From CAZJAT01 sp964544145 (GTDB lineage Bacteria; Hydrothermota; 32-111), in NCBI GenBank assembly GCA_964544145.1, contig CAZJAT010000004.1, forward strand, positions 1 through 64,000: DNA of 64,000 nucleotides, written 5' to 3'. A program made the position numbers and the translations under genes. Shown piece by piece: positions 26,754-34,678 of the stretch; position 1 is the stretch's first letter; each line of letters begins with the position of its first letter. The notes below the pieces were generated by a model. It worked only from the letters and a program-made list of their open reading frames with translations. It was not told the DNA's origin and searched no databases.

Positions 26754-28094
26754 ATGAAAAAGCGTGTACTTATTATGGGTGCCGCGGGAAGAGATTTCCA
26801 TAATTTTAACACCTATTTCAGGGATAATAAGGATTATGAGGTCATCTGTTTCACTGCAACACAGATACCCGATATTTATGGCAGAAAATATCCTGCATCA
26901 TTAGCAGGGAAACTGTACAGTAAGGGTATTCCTATTTATGATGAGAAGAATCTTGAATCACTCATCAAGAAGCATAAGATTGATATCGTTGTATTTGCAT
27001 ATTCTGATGTGCCTCATCAGTATATCATGTCAAAAGCGTCTGATGTGCAGAATGCAGGAGCATCATTTATGCTGCTTGGTCCGAATGATACAATGGTAAA
27101 ATCAAAAAAACCTGTTATTTCAATAGTGGCAACCAGAACGGGATGCGGAAAATCCCAGACAACACGGAGAGTATCGGAGATATTGAAAGAAAAGGGTTTT
27201 AAACTTGTTGCAATAAGACATCCAATGCCTTATGGTGATTTGGCCAAACAGAAAGTACAGAGATTCGCATCAATAGCAGATTTGAAAAAGCATAAATGTA
27301 CAATTGAAGAAATGGAAGAGTATGAACCGCATATCAGCAGAGGTACTATTGTGTATGCCGGTGTTGATTATGAGGCAATTGTCAGGGAAGCAGAAAAAGA
27401 AGCTGATATTATTCTCTGGGATGGCGGGAATAATGATTTTTCATTCTATAAAAGTGATTTAACCATTACAGTGGTTGACCCCCATAGACCAGGACATGAA
27501 TTGGAATATTATCCCGGAGCAGTTAATACACGTCTGGCAGATGTTATTGTTATCAATAAGATCGATTCAGCTGAACCCGATTATGTGCAGGAAGTCAGAG
27601 AAAATATTGCACAAGTCAATCCCAATGCCATCGTAGTTGATGCAGCATCCCCTGTCAGTGTGGAAAATACCTCAATAATAAGGAATAAGAGAGTTCTGGT
27701 TGTTGAGGATGGTCCTACATTGACTCATGGTGAAATGCAGTATGGAGCCGGTGTTGTCGCTGCAATGAGATTCGGTGCAAAAGAAATCGTTGATCCGCAT
27801 CCTTATGCAGTCGGGGAAATCAAAAAGACATTTGAAAAATATTCAGAAGCCGGTCCAATCCTTCCTGCAATGGGATATTCACCCAAGCAGATTAAGGATT
27901 TACAGACAACAATAAATAAGGTTAAATGTGATTCTGTTGTTATTGCTACACCTATTGATCTGAGACGCCTTATTAAAATAAACAAGCCGTCTGTAAGAGT
28001 CGGCTATGATCTTCAGGAAATCGGAAAACCCGAACTTAACGGTATTATCAGCGATTTCCTTAAGAAGAAAAAGATTAAAACAAAGAAAAAATGA
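26754..28094 (+). CDS. Cyclic 2,3-diphosphoglycerate synthetase-like GTPase
   Basis: A 446-residue protein of the COG2403 family. The N-terminal part is Rossmann-like (VLIMGAAGRDFHNFNTYF), and a P-loop follows at ATRTGCGKSQTT (126-137). Further conserved blocks are AIRHPMPYGDL, DGGNNDF and DVIVINKIDSAE, the last resembling an NKxD-type nucleotide specificity motif. Methanogen relatives make cyclic 2,3-diphosphoglycerate, but bacterial members are common in fermenters and their reaction is not established. Here the gene overlaps carbamate kinase by four bases (ATGA), a frequent neighbour in anaerobes, which suggests a role tied to carbamoyl phosphate or nucleotide metabolism rather than thermoprotection (inference). 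Good AGGAGG site. Confidence 0.82.
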   Translation: MKKRVLIMGAAGRDFHNFNTYFRDNKDYEVICFTATQIPDIYGRKYPASLAGKLYSKGIPIYDEKNLESLIKKHKIDIVVFAYSDVPHQYIMSKASDVQNAGASFMLLGPNDTMVKSKKPVISIVATRTGCGKSQTTRRVSEILKEKGFKLVAIRHPMPYGDLAKQKVQRFASIADLKKHKCTIEEMEEYEPHISRGTIVYAGVDYEAIVREAEKEADIILWDGGNNDFSFYKSDLTITVVDPHRPGHELEYYPGAVNTRLADVIVINKIDSAEPDYVQEVRENIAQVNPNAIVVDAASPVSVENTSIIRNKRVLVVEDGPTLTHGEMQYGAGVVAAMRFGAKEIVDPHPYAVGEIKKTFEKYSEAGPILPAMGYSPKQIKDLQTTINKVKCDSVVIATPIDLRRLIKINKPSVRVGYDLQEIGKPELNGIISDFLKKKKIKTKKK

Positions 28095-29029
28095 AGAAAG
28101 CTGTACTTGCATTAGGCGGTAATGCCTTGATTCAAGAAGGACAGAAAGGTGTTGTCCGGGAACAGTTTGCTAATACAAGAATGTCCCTTGACGGAGCAGT
28201 TGAATTGCTCCGTCAGGGATTTTCAGTTGTAGTAACACATGGGAATGGGCCTCAAGCAGGACATGAAATGCTCAAGAATGAATTGGCATCAGCAGAAACG
28301 CCGTCATTGCCTTTAGGTGTTATTGTTGCTGAAACACAGGGATTTATAGGATATATGATAGCTCAATCTCTGATGAATCGACTCAGGAGAGAGGGAATTG
28401 AAAAGAATGTGAGTGTTGTAGTTACTCAGGTGCTAGTATCACAGGATGACCCCTCTATACTTAATCCATCAAAATTTGTAGGTAAATTTTATATGGAAGA
28501 GGATACACATGAATTGCTTAATAGAGGATGGCATATCAAGAAAGATGCAGGAAGAGGATTCAGAAGGGTTGTTCCTTCACCTGAACCGATTGATATTATT
28601 GAAAAAGATGCAATCAATGAACTCTTGAACAAAGGGGATATCGTTGTTGCTGTAGGTGGAGGCGGGATTCCGGTTTTCAGGGATAAAAACGGATTTTTAG
28701 AAGGAATGGATGCAGTTATTGATAAAGATAAAGCATCTTCATTGCTGGCAAAACAAATTAATGCTGAAAAATTTATTATAATGACTGCTGAGAAATATGT
28801 ATGTATTAATTATAGAAAACATGATGAAAGAATGCTCACTGAGCTTACTGTAAATGATGCTGAGAAATATTTGAGACAGGGACAATTTCCTGCAGGTTCA
28901 ATGGGACCGAAGATTAAATCAATGATTGACTATGTAAGAGATACAGGATACGAAGGCAGAATAGGATCCATTGATCTGGCAAAGGATGTTGTTAACGGTA
29001 AGTCAGGGACAGCTATCATCAATGGATGA
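28091..29029 (+). CDS. arcC: Carbamate kinase
   Basis: A 312-residue amino-acid-kinase-fold enzyme that makes ATP from carbamoyl phosphate + ADP. The hallmarks are the N-terminal ALGGNAL loop, THGNGPQAG, VVAVGGGGIP, and a C-terminal PAGSMGPK segment, all specific to carbamate kinase. Length matches the family (about 310). It is translationally coupled on both sides: ATGA with the upstream synthetase-like gene and again with the NDP kinase gene. No arginine deiminase or ornithine carbamoyltransferase gene is present in the window, so the source of carbamoyl phosphate is not visible; a catabolic route through another carbamoyltransferase elsewhere is possible. Confidence 0.95.
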   Translation: MKKAVLALGGNALIQEGQKGVVREQFANTRMSLDGAVELLRQGFSVVVTHGNGPQAGHEMLKNELASAETPSLPLGVIVAETQGFIGYMIAQSLMNRLRREGIEKNVSVVVTQVLVSQDDPSILNPSKFVGKFYMEEDTHELLNRGWHIKKDAGRGFRRVVPSPEPIDIIEKDAINELLNKGDIVVAVGGGGIPVFRDKNGFLEGMDAVIDKDKASSLLAKQINAEKFIIMTAEKYVCINYRKHDERMLTELTVNDAEKYLRQGQFPAGSMGPKIKSMIDYVRDTGYEGRIGSIDLAKDVVNGKSGTAIING

Positions 29030-29439
29030 TTATGGAATATACACTGCTGTTAATAAAACCAGACGCAGTTGAACGAAATCTCATAGGACATATTCTGGAG
29101 CGTATTGAAAACGAGGGATTTAAAGTAATTAATTTGAGAATGGAACAGATGAACAGAGCAAAGGCAGAAGAATTCTATTCAGTTCACAAAGAAAAAGATT
29201 TTTTCCATGGGCTTGTCGATTATATGGTTTCGGGGAAAACAGTGGGAGTTCTTCTTCAAAGGGAAAATGCTGTTAATCATCTGAGACATTTTATAGGCAA
29301 TACAGATCCTGCAGATGCTGAAAAAGGCACAATAAGAAATCAATTCGGACAGACACTCAGAAGGAATTCGGTTCATGCAAGTGATTGCAGAATATCTGCT
29401 GAACGCGAAATAGATGTATTCTTTAAGGAGTATAAATGA
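29026..29439 (+). CDS. ndk: Nucleoside diphosphate kinase
   Basis: A 135-137 residue enzyme that equilibrates nucleoside triphosphates using a phosphohistidine intermediate. The active-site motif NSVHASD is present, with the catalytic His at residue 117 counted from the first ATG, and the N-terminal TLLLIKPDAVER block is typical. Either ATG 29026 (overlapping the carbamate kinase stop as ATGA) or ATG 29032 could be the start; the first fits translational coupling and the second matches the usual N-terminus. Its place between carbamate kinase and acetate kinase puts three phosphoryl-transfer enzymes into one transcript. Confidence 0.95.
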   Translation: MIMEYTLLLIKPDAVERNLIGHILERIENEGFKVINLRMEQMNRAKAEEFYSVHKEKDFFHGLVDYMVSGKTVGVLLQRENAVNHLRHFIGNTDPADAEKGTIRNQFGQTLRRNSVHASDCRISAEREIDVFFKEYK

Positions 29440-30287
29440 AAATATCAAAGATCGGATTCTATGGCATCAGAAATACGGGGGCAGGACTTGTGCAGACAGT
29501 GGCATCTGAGGGATTGGCTGCTGTTGTTTATGAAAAAAATGATGATATTTATCACAATGCTTTATCAGTTATCGAGAATAATGTTGATTATGAGATTGAA
29601 CATTGGGGTATGACAAGAAAAGATAAGAAAATACTCATGTCGAGAATTGAACATATTGATTCTTTTTCAGATTTTATGAAAAATGATATTGATATTATTG
29701 TGGAGAGTGTGGAAGAACAGATTGAAATAAAAAAACATGCAATAGAGAAAATTGAAAATGAATTGACTCTCAATATTCCGGTGGTATTAACGGCTCAGAT
29801 AAACACATTGAAGGATATACTGAAAGACAGTAATCTGGCCTCAAGAGCAGTCAATATTCACCCTGTGCCGTCAGTGCCGACATTTAAGATAGTTGAGATG
29901 GTGAGAAGCTGCTCTGTCAATGAGGCGTCAATGGAGATCCTGAAGAGCTTCTTTGACAGACTTGATTTAAAGGTTATGGAAATAGCAGATTGTCCCGGAG
30001 GTATTGGCCCGAGAATATTTATTTCAGCTGTAATTGAATCATGTAATGCCATAAGCCAGTATGGCATTGATGAGATTATGGCAGATAATATTTTGAAAAT
30101 AGGTTTGAGAATGTATAAGGGACCTTTGAAAATGGCGGATGAACTCGGTTTGGATACTGTGAAAACATGGATTGAGGAGATGAACAGAATTGCAGGAACA
30201 AGATATGAAGTTCCTCAATTGCTTACTGATATGATGAATAGCGGATTAAATGGTTTAGTGAATAAAAAAGGATTTTTAACATATTAA
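29436..30287 (+). CDS. 3-hydroxyacyl-CoA dehydrogenase-family protein
   Basis: A 283-residue protein with the two-domain layout of 3-hydroxybutyryl-CoA dehydrogenases: an N-terminal NAD-binding fold (KIGFYGIRNTGAGL, in which the GxGxxG pattern is relaxed), the DIDIIVESVEEQIEIK segment, NIHPVPSVPTFKIVEMV (the His-Glu pair of the catalytic dyad is in the expected place) and a C-terminal dimerisation domain with GLRMYKGPLKMADELGLDTV. The altered glycine motif and the change from NTSS to TAQINTL mean the substrate may differ from acetoacetyl-CoA. It overlaps ndk by four bases (ATGA). Its position between ndk and ackA suggests a catabolic acyl-CoA pathway (inference). Confidence 0.8.
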   Translation: MKISKIGFYGIRNTGAGLVQTVASEGLAAVVYEKNDDIYHNALSVIENNVDYEIEHWGMTRKDKKILMSRIEHIDSFSDFMKNDIDIIVESVEEQIEIKKHAIEKIENELTLNIPVVLTAQINTLKDILKDSNLASRAVNIHPVPSVPTFKIVEMVRSCSVNEASMEILKSFFDRLDLKVMEIADCPGGIGPRIFISAVIESCNAISQYGIDEIMADNILKIGLRMYKGPLKMADELGLDTVKTWIEEMNRIAGTRYEVPQLLTDMMNSGLNGLVNKKGFLTY

Positions 30288-30299
30288 AAGCAGGGTTTT

Positions 30300-31505
30300 A
30301 TGAAGATATTAGTGTTGAATTCAGGTTCATCATCATTGAAATATCAGATAATTGACACAGAGAAAGAAGAGTGCCTTGTAAAGGGGCTTGCAGAAAAAAT
30401 CGGTATGGTTGATTCATCAATTAAACAGAAACGTTTTGATGGTGATGAGATTATAGTTCAGCAGGAGATTATCAGTCACACAAAAGCCATAGCTCAGATG
30501 CAGAATCTGATCCTGGACAAAAAACATGGTGTGCTGATGAGTATCAATGAGATTGATGCAGTGGGTCACAGGGTTGTGCATGGAGGTGAAAAATTCTCAG
30601 CTTCTGTTCTTATTGATGATACTGTTATTGATGCAATTGAGGAATACTCAGAAATTGCACCATTACATAATCCGTATAATCTCAAGGGAATATATGCTGC
30701 CATGAAAGAATTGCCTGATGTACCGCAGGTTGCTGTCTTTGATACAGCTTTCCATCAGTCATTACCGGAACATGCATATATTTATCCCATACCATATATC
30801 TTTTATGAAAAGCACAAAATAAGAAAATACGGCTTCCACGGCACATCTCATTATTTTGTTTCACGCAGGGGCGCAGAAATATTTGGAATGGACATAAAGG
30901 ATACAAAGATTATTACCTGCCATATAGGGAATGGGGCATCTATAGCAGCAGTTGAAGGCGGTCGTTCGATTGATACCTCTTTGGGATTCAGCACTATTGC
31001 AGGTGTAATGATGGGAACCAGAAGCGGAAATCTTGATCCTGATGTGATACTTAAAATTATGGATAAGGAGGACCTTACAATTGAACAGGCAGAATCTCTG
31101 CTTACAAAACATTCGGGATTAATGGGCGTGAGCGGTATATCCAGTGACATGAGAGAGGTTATCAAAGCATCTGAAAATAATAATAAAAGGGCAAAATTAG
31201 CAATAAAGATGTTTGCTTACAGAATCAGGAATTATATTGCATCATATGCTGCTGTGCTGGGAGGTCCTCAGATGATAATATTTACTGCCGGTATAGGTGA
31301 GAATGTACCTCTAATAAGAGAATTATCGCTTGAAGGTTTAGAATTTATGGGAATAAAACTTGATAAAGAAAAGAATGAGCAGGTGAGAGGAACTGAAGAT
31401 GTAATTAGTACAGATGACTCTCCTGTAAAGATATATGTTATTCCAACAAATGAGGAACTTGTCATTGCTAAGGATACAGAACGGATTGCTCATAAAGAGA
31501 ATTGA
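30300..31505 (+). CDS. ackA: Acetate kinase
   Basis: A 401-residue enzyme that forms ATP and acetate from acetyl phosphate. Family signatures are present in order: LVLNSGSSSLKYQ at the N-terminus, GHRVVHGG, the HNP motif, KYGFHGTSH, GNGAS, and GVSGISSDMRE, with FTAGIGEN near the C-terminus. Length is normal. Phosphotransacetylase, the usual partner, is not in the window. Together with Tdh/Kbl, which release acetyl-CoA, this fits fermentation of amino acids to acetate. It is the last gene of the operon starting at 26754; a new promoter overlaps its stop codon. Confidence 0.97.
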   Translation: MKILVLNSGSSSLKYQIIDTEKEECLVKGLAEKIGMVDSSIKQKRFDGDEIIVQQEIISHTKAIAQMQNLILDKKHGVLMSINEIDAVGHRVVHGGEKFSASVLIDDTVIDAIEEYSEIAPLHNPYNLKGIYAAMKELPDVPQVAVFDTAFHQSLPEHAYIYPIPYIFYEKHKIRKYGFHGTSHYFVSRRGAEIFGMDIKDTKIITCHIGNGASIAAVEGGRSIDTSLGFSTIAGVMMGTRSGNLDPDVILKIMDKEDLTIEQAESLLTKHSGLMGVSGISSDMREVIKASENNNKRAKLAIKMFAYRIRNYIASYAAVLGGPQMIIFTAGIGENVPLIRELSLEGLEFMGIKLDKEKNEQVRGTEDVISTDDSPVKIYVIPTNEELVIAKDTERIAHKEN

Positions 31506-31529
31506 CAGTATAGATTCCAGAATTATATT
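31502..31529 (+). promoter_or_regulatory. Promoter overlapping the ackA stop codon
   Basis: TTGACA at 31502-31507 contains the ackA TGA stop. TATATT follows at 31524-31529 after 16 bases. Transcription would start near 31536, just before AAAGGAGA, giving a very short leader for the DUF1858 gene. Confidence 0.65.
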
Positions 31530-31546
31530 TCCTATAAAGGAGATAT

Positions 31547-31747
31547 ATGAAAATCAATGGTGATATGTATGTTGAGGATATTGTACAGGAATATCCAAAA
31601 TCTGTAGCATTTTTAATGGATAAAGATATTATATGTATTAAATGCGGAGCGCCCGTATGGGGATCGCTCAATGAATTGCTTGAGGAAAAGGGGATTGAAG
31701 ACAAGCAGAAGCTTATTGATGAGCTGAATGCCTATCTTCAGACATAA
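31547..31747 (+). CDS. DUF1858 domain protein
   Basis: A 66-residue single-domain protein matching the DUF1858 pattern: VEDIVQEYPKSVAFLMDKDI followed by a Cys-x-x-Cys (Cys30 and Cys33 in CIKCGAP) and a short helix LNELLEEKGI. Proteins of this family are common in anaerobes and often linked to metabolism of sulfur or to hybrid-cluster proteins; the molecular role is not known, but the cysteine pair may bind metal or act in redox. A clear AAGGAG site precedes the ATG. The next gene starts immediately after its stop codon. Confidence 0.85.
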   Translation: MKINGDMYVEDIVQEYPKSVAFLMDKDIICIKCGAPVWGSLNELLEEKGIEDKQKLIDELNAYLQT

Positions 31748-32095
31748 ATGCTTATTAAGGTAATTGAGAAAAAGAATAATAAGACTGTTTTTGAAATAAA
31801 GGCTGATGATAGTCAGTTTGAATCTATTATGAATATGATAAAAAATAATTATCCTGCTGATCATTTCCAAATCACAATTGACAATATGCATAATGATGCA
31901 GATACAGGCAATATTCATGATGCTTTTAAGTCTATTATTCCTGTAATTACAATATTCCTTATTCCAATATCCAATATAATTGTGATTATTTCAATATTCT
32001 TGCTGAAGGATATGAGTCAGAAGATTATAGGTTCTGGAGCAGCAGCAATTATCTTTCTGATATCAGTTATTCTACTGCTGAGAGGCAGGAAATGA
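31748..32095 (+). CDS. Small membrane protein with two helices, unknown function
   Basis: A 115-residue protein that starts at the base after the DUF1858 stop codon. The first 55 residues are soluble and charged (possibly a small alpha/beta domain), followed by two transmembrane helices (about residues 60-83 and 90-111) and a basic end (RGRK). No family was recognised. It overlaps the glycosyltransferase gene by four bases (ATGA). Confidence 0.6.
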   Translation: MLIKVIEKKNNKTVFEIKADDSQFESIMNMIKNNYPADHFQITIDNMHNDADTGNIHDAFKSIIPVITIFLIPISNIIVIISIFLLKDMSQKIIGSGAAAIIFLISVILLLRGRK

Positions 32096-33207
32096 ATATT
32101 CTTATAATCAATTGGAGAGACATGAAAAATCCTCTCTATGGAGGAGCCGAGATACATATGGAGAAGATAGCTCAGTATCTAGGCATGGAAAATAATATAT
32201 ATTACCTGACTTCCATGTATAATGGTGCAGATGAAAGGGAAACAATTGACAATATTCACTATATTCGCATTGGTAATGAATATTTATTCAATTTTGCGGT
32301 TATGATGAATATCAAAGGCCTATTGAGAGAAATTCAACCGGATATTATTCTGGAGGATATCAATAAGGTGCCATTCTATACCCCTTTATTTACAGATATT
32401 CCTGTGATTGCTGTTATTCCCCATATATTCGGTAAGACAATATTCAGACAAACAGGTCTTATCCCTGCCCTGTATGTGTATATAATGGAGATGCCCTTAA
32501 AACATGTGTATAGAAGAGCTTACTATGAAGTGATTTCACAGTCCACAAAAGAGGATTTAATAAGGCGCGGCATTGACGGAAACAGAATCAAAGTGATTGA
32601 ATGCGGTATAGATAGAGATTATGAATATCTGTCAAAAATTGAGAAATTTGAATCGCCTGTTATGGTTTATATCGGCAGATTAAAAAAATACAAATCCATT
32701 GAGCATATAATAGAAACAATGCCGAGACTGAAGACCGTATTCCCTGATATAAGATTGATAATAGCAGGAAGAGGGGATTATGAGGAAAATTTGAAAAGAA
32801 GAACAAGAGAACTGAATGTAGGTGACTATGTTGAATTCAGGGGATATATAAGTGAGGATGAGAAATGGGAACTTCTCAGAAGAGCATGGGTATCTGTATA
32901 TCCTTCACTTATTGAGGGATGGGGTATAGTCAATATTGAAGCAAATCTTGTTCATACACCTGTAATATGTGCAGATGTACCCGGATTGCGTGATTCTGTT
33001 AAAAACGGATATTCAGGATTGCTCTATGAGTATGGGAATACGCAGCATATGGCAGAGCAGATTATCACATTATTTGATGAATATAATTATAAAAACTACT
33101 GCAGGCAGGCTTATGAGTGGTCAAAACATTTTAATTGGCAATATACAGGAAAGGCAACAGAAGAATTTATTCAGCAGACACTTGAAAACTGCCCTATTAT
33201 CAAATAA
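32092..33207 (+). CDS. Glycosyltransferase, GT4 family
   Basis: A 371-residue GT-B enzyme that should transfer a sugar from a nucleotide-sugar donor to a glycan or lipid. The N-terminal domain has the GGAEIHMEKIAQYL pattern of GT4 acceptor domains. The C-terminal domain has VYIGRLKKYKSIEHII, LIIAGRGDY, and PSLIEGWGIVNIEANL with the EGWGI(x)4E retaining-transferase motif that binds the donor. Expected to work at the cytoplasmic face of the inner membrane. Specificity cannot be read. It ends 64 bases before the next promoter, and the main polysaccharide locus lies 9 kb downstream. Confidence 0.88.
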   Translation: MNILIINWRDMKNPLYGGAEIHMEKIAQYLGMENNIYYLTSMYNGADERETIDNIHYIRIGNEYLFNFAVMMNIKGLLREIQPDIILEDINKVPFYTPLFTDIPVIAVIPHIFGKTIFRQTGLIPALYVYIMEMPLKHVYRRAYYEVISQSTKEDLIRRGIDGNRIKVIECGIDRDYEYLSKIEKFESPVMVYIGRLKKYKSIEHIIETMPRLKTVFPDIRLIIAGRGDYEENLKRRTRELNVGDYVEFRGYISEDEKWELLRRAWVSVYPSLIEGWGIVNIEANLVHTPVICADVPGLRDSVKNGYSGLLYEYGNTQHMAEQIITLFDEYNYKNYCRQAYEWSKHFNWQYTGKATEEFIQQTLENCPIIK

Positions 33208-33236
33208 ACACTTGATATTCTATAACTTGACAAGTA

Positions 33237-33264
33237 TTGACAAATCCATATATTAAATTAAAAT
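33237..33264 (+). promoter_or_regulatory. Promoter with start codon at the transcription start, probably leaderless
   Basis: TTGACA at 33237-33242 and TAAAAT at 33259-33264 with a 16-base spacer. The ATG at 33272 lies seven bases after the -10 box and there is no ribosome binding site. A second TTGACA at 33227-33232 could pair with TATTAA at 33251-33256 (18 bases), giving a short leader instead. Confidence 0.55.
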
Positions 33265-33271
33265 AATACAG

Positions 33272-34678
33272 ATGAGAAAAATATATATTTTTCTATTATT
33301 TATTACTGCATATATTACTGTATTAGCTCAATGGTCTTCCATCAGAACTGTATGGTTTTATGCAAATGCATATTTTCCTCCGACATCAACTCATGTTGCA
33401 GGTGTGGATACTTCAGGTAATACATATCTTGTCTGGCATGACCATATATTTGAGTTTGAATTTGATATTGTGCAGCATAAGTTTAATGGTACAAGCTGGT
33501 CAGGCTGGCAGAGAGTAGATGATGCATTATCCGGTCAGGGATATTACGGACTTTCGAGAATGCCGTCTATCTCAGTAGAACCTGATGGTAAACGTCTGAT
33601 TGTCTGGGAGGATATGAAAACAGGATATTTTGAATTACATTCCAAATATTACAATAACATTGATATACCTTCCCAGAGGCAATTGACTGACGACAGTGCT
33701 TATACTTGGTATCCTAAATTACAGTATGCAGATAACAGGCATCATCTCTTCTATATAGACAGTAAAAGCGGAGTATTTAATATTTATTACAATTATTATG
33801 ATTCATTATGGCATAATGAAGAGCATGTGATTGCAGTAGATAGTGCATGTAATGATTTCTCATTCTATGCTTACAATGATTCAACAATGGTGCTTTCTTT
33901 TCTGATGAAACCTTATGAATATGACAATCTCTATTATTCAGTTAAATCAAATGGCATATGGAATACGCTGCATCCCCTGTTCACAGGGAATTTTGATGTA
34001 ACTTATCCGAATATAATAAGTAATAGCACCAACACGTTTATTCTGTTTACTGCTAATATTAATGGTCTTTATCAGCTTTTCATGTCAAAATTCAATGGAA
34101 TATCATGGTCAATGCCGGAGCTGATAAGCAATAATGAGACAAATATCATGCATCCTACAGGTATTATCAATGGCAATGATTTTCACATATTTTTCATTTC
34201 AGATGAATTCCCTAATGGTATTATCAAACATTCTGTTTATGATATTATCAGTGACAGTATTGTAAGCACAGAAACAGCAGTGGAGGTGAGAGAGGGACCG
34301 ATATATTCACCCAAAGTTGTTATTGATTCAAATGGCAATCTTCAGCTGATGTTCACATGTGCTGATGGCGAAAGGACTTCAAACAGGGGGCCGAACAATA
34401 TCTATCATCTTACTCTGAGCGGAGTTAAGAGCAATATTACTGAAACTGTTAAACCATATGCTTTGAGCAATTATGGGAATTATTATAGTATATCAATGAC
34501 AGATGATAATGATTACTCTATAAGCATACTTGATAAGACGGGCAGATGCATTGCTGATATGCCGGGTGATAAGAGACTGATACTTGATAATAGTTATTTT
34601 AAACGCAATGATATATATTTTCTGATAATAAAAACTAATAAAAACATTTACACTGAAAAGGTCTTATGGTTAAACTGA
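33272..34678 (+). CDS. Secreted propeller-like protein with C-terminal sorting domain
   Basis: A 468-residue exported protein. A signal peptide ends near VLAQ (residue 21). Residues about 40-385 consist of repeated beta-strand units of the sialidase/BNR-like type (SGNTYLVWHDH, PDGKRLIVWEDMKTGYFELHSKY, YPKLQYADNRHHLFYIDSKSG), suggesting a six- or seven-blade propeller. The last 70 residues (YSISILDKTGRCIADM to NIYTEKVLWLN) resemble a T9SS C-terminal sorting domain. No catalytic motif is seen, so binding or adhesion is possible. The gene lacks a ribosome binding site. Its stop overlaps the PorU-like gene by 13 bases, which ties it to that system. Confidence 0.65.
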   Translation: MRKIYIFLLFITAYITVLAQWSSIRTVWFYANAYFPPTSTHVAGVDTSGNTYLVWHDHIFEFEFDIVQHKFNGTSWSGWQRVDDALSGQGYYGLSRMPSISVEPDGKRLIVWEDMKTGYFELHSKYYNNIDIPSQRQLTDDSAYTWYPKLQYADNRHHLFYIDSKSGVFNIYYNYYDSLWHNEEHVIAVDSACNDFSFYAYNDSTMVLSFLMKPYEYDNLYYSVKSNGIWNTLHPLFTGNFDVTYPNIISNSTNTFILFTANINGLYQLFMSKFNGISWSMPELISNNETNIMHPTGIINGNDFHIFFISDEFPNGIIKHSVYDIISDSIVSTETAVEVREGPIYSPKVVIDSNGNLQLMFTCADGERTSNRGPNNIYHLTLSGVKSNITETVKPYALSNYGNYYSISMTDDNDYSISILDKTGRCIADMPGDKRLILDNSYFKRNDIYFLIIKTNKNIYTEKVLWLN

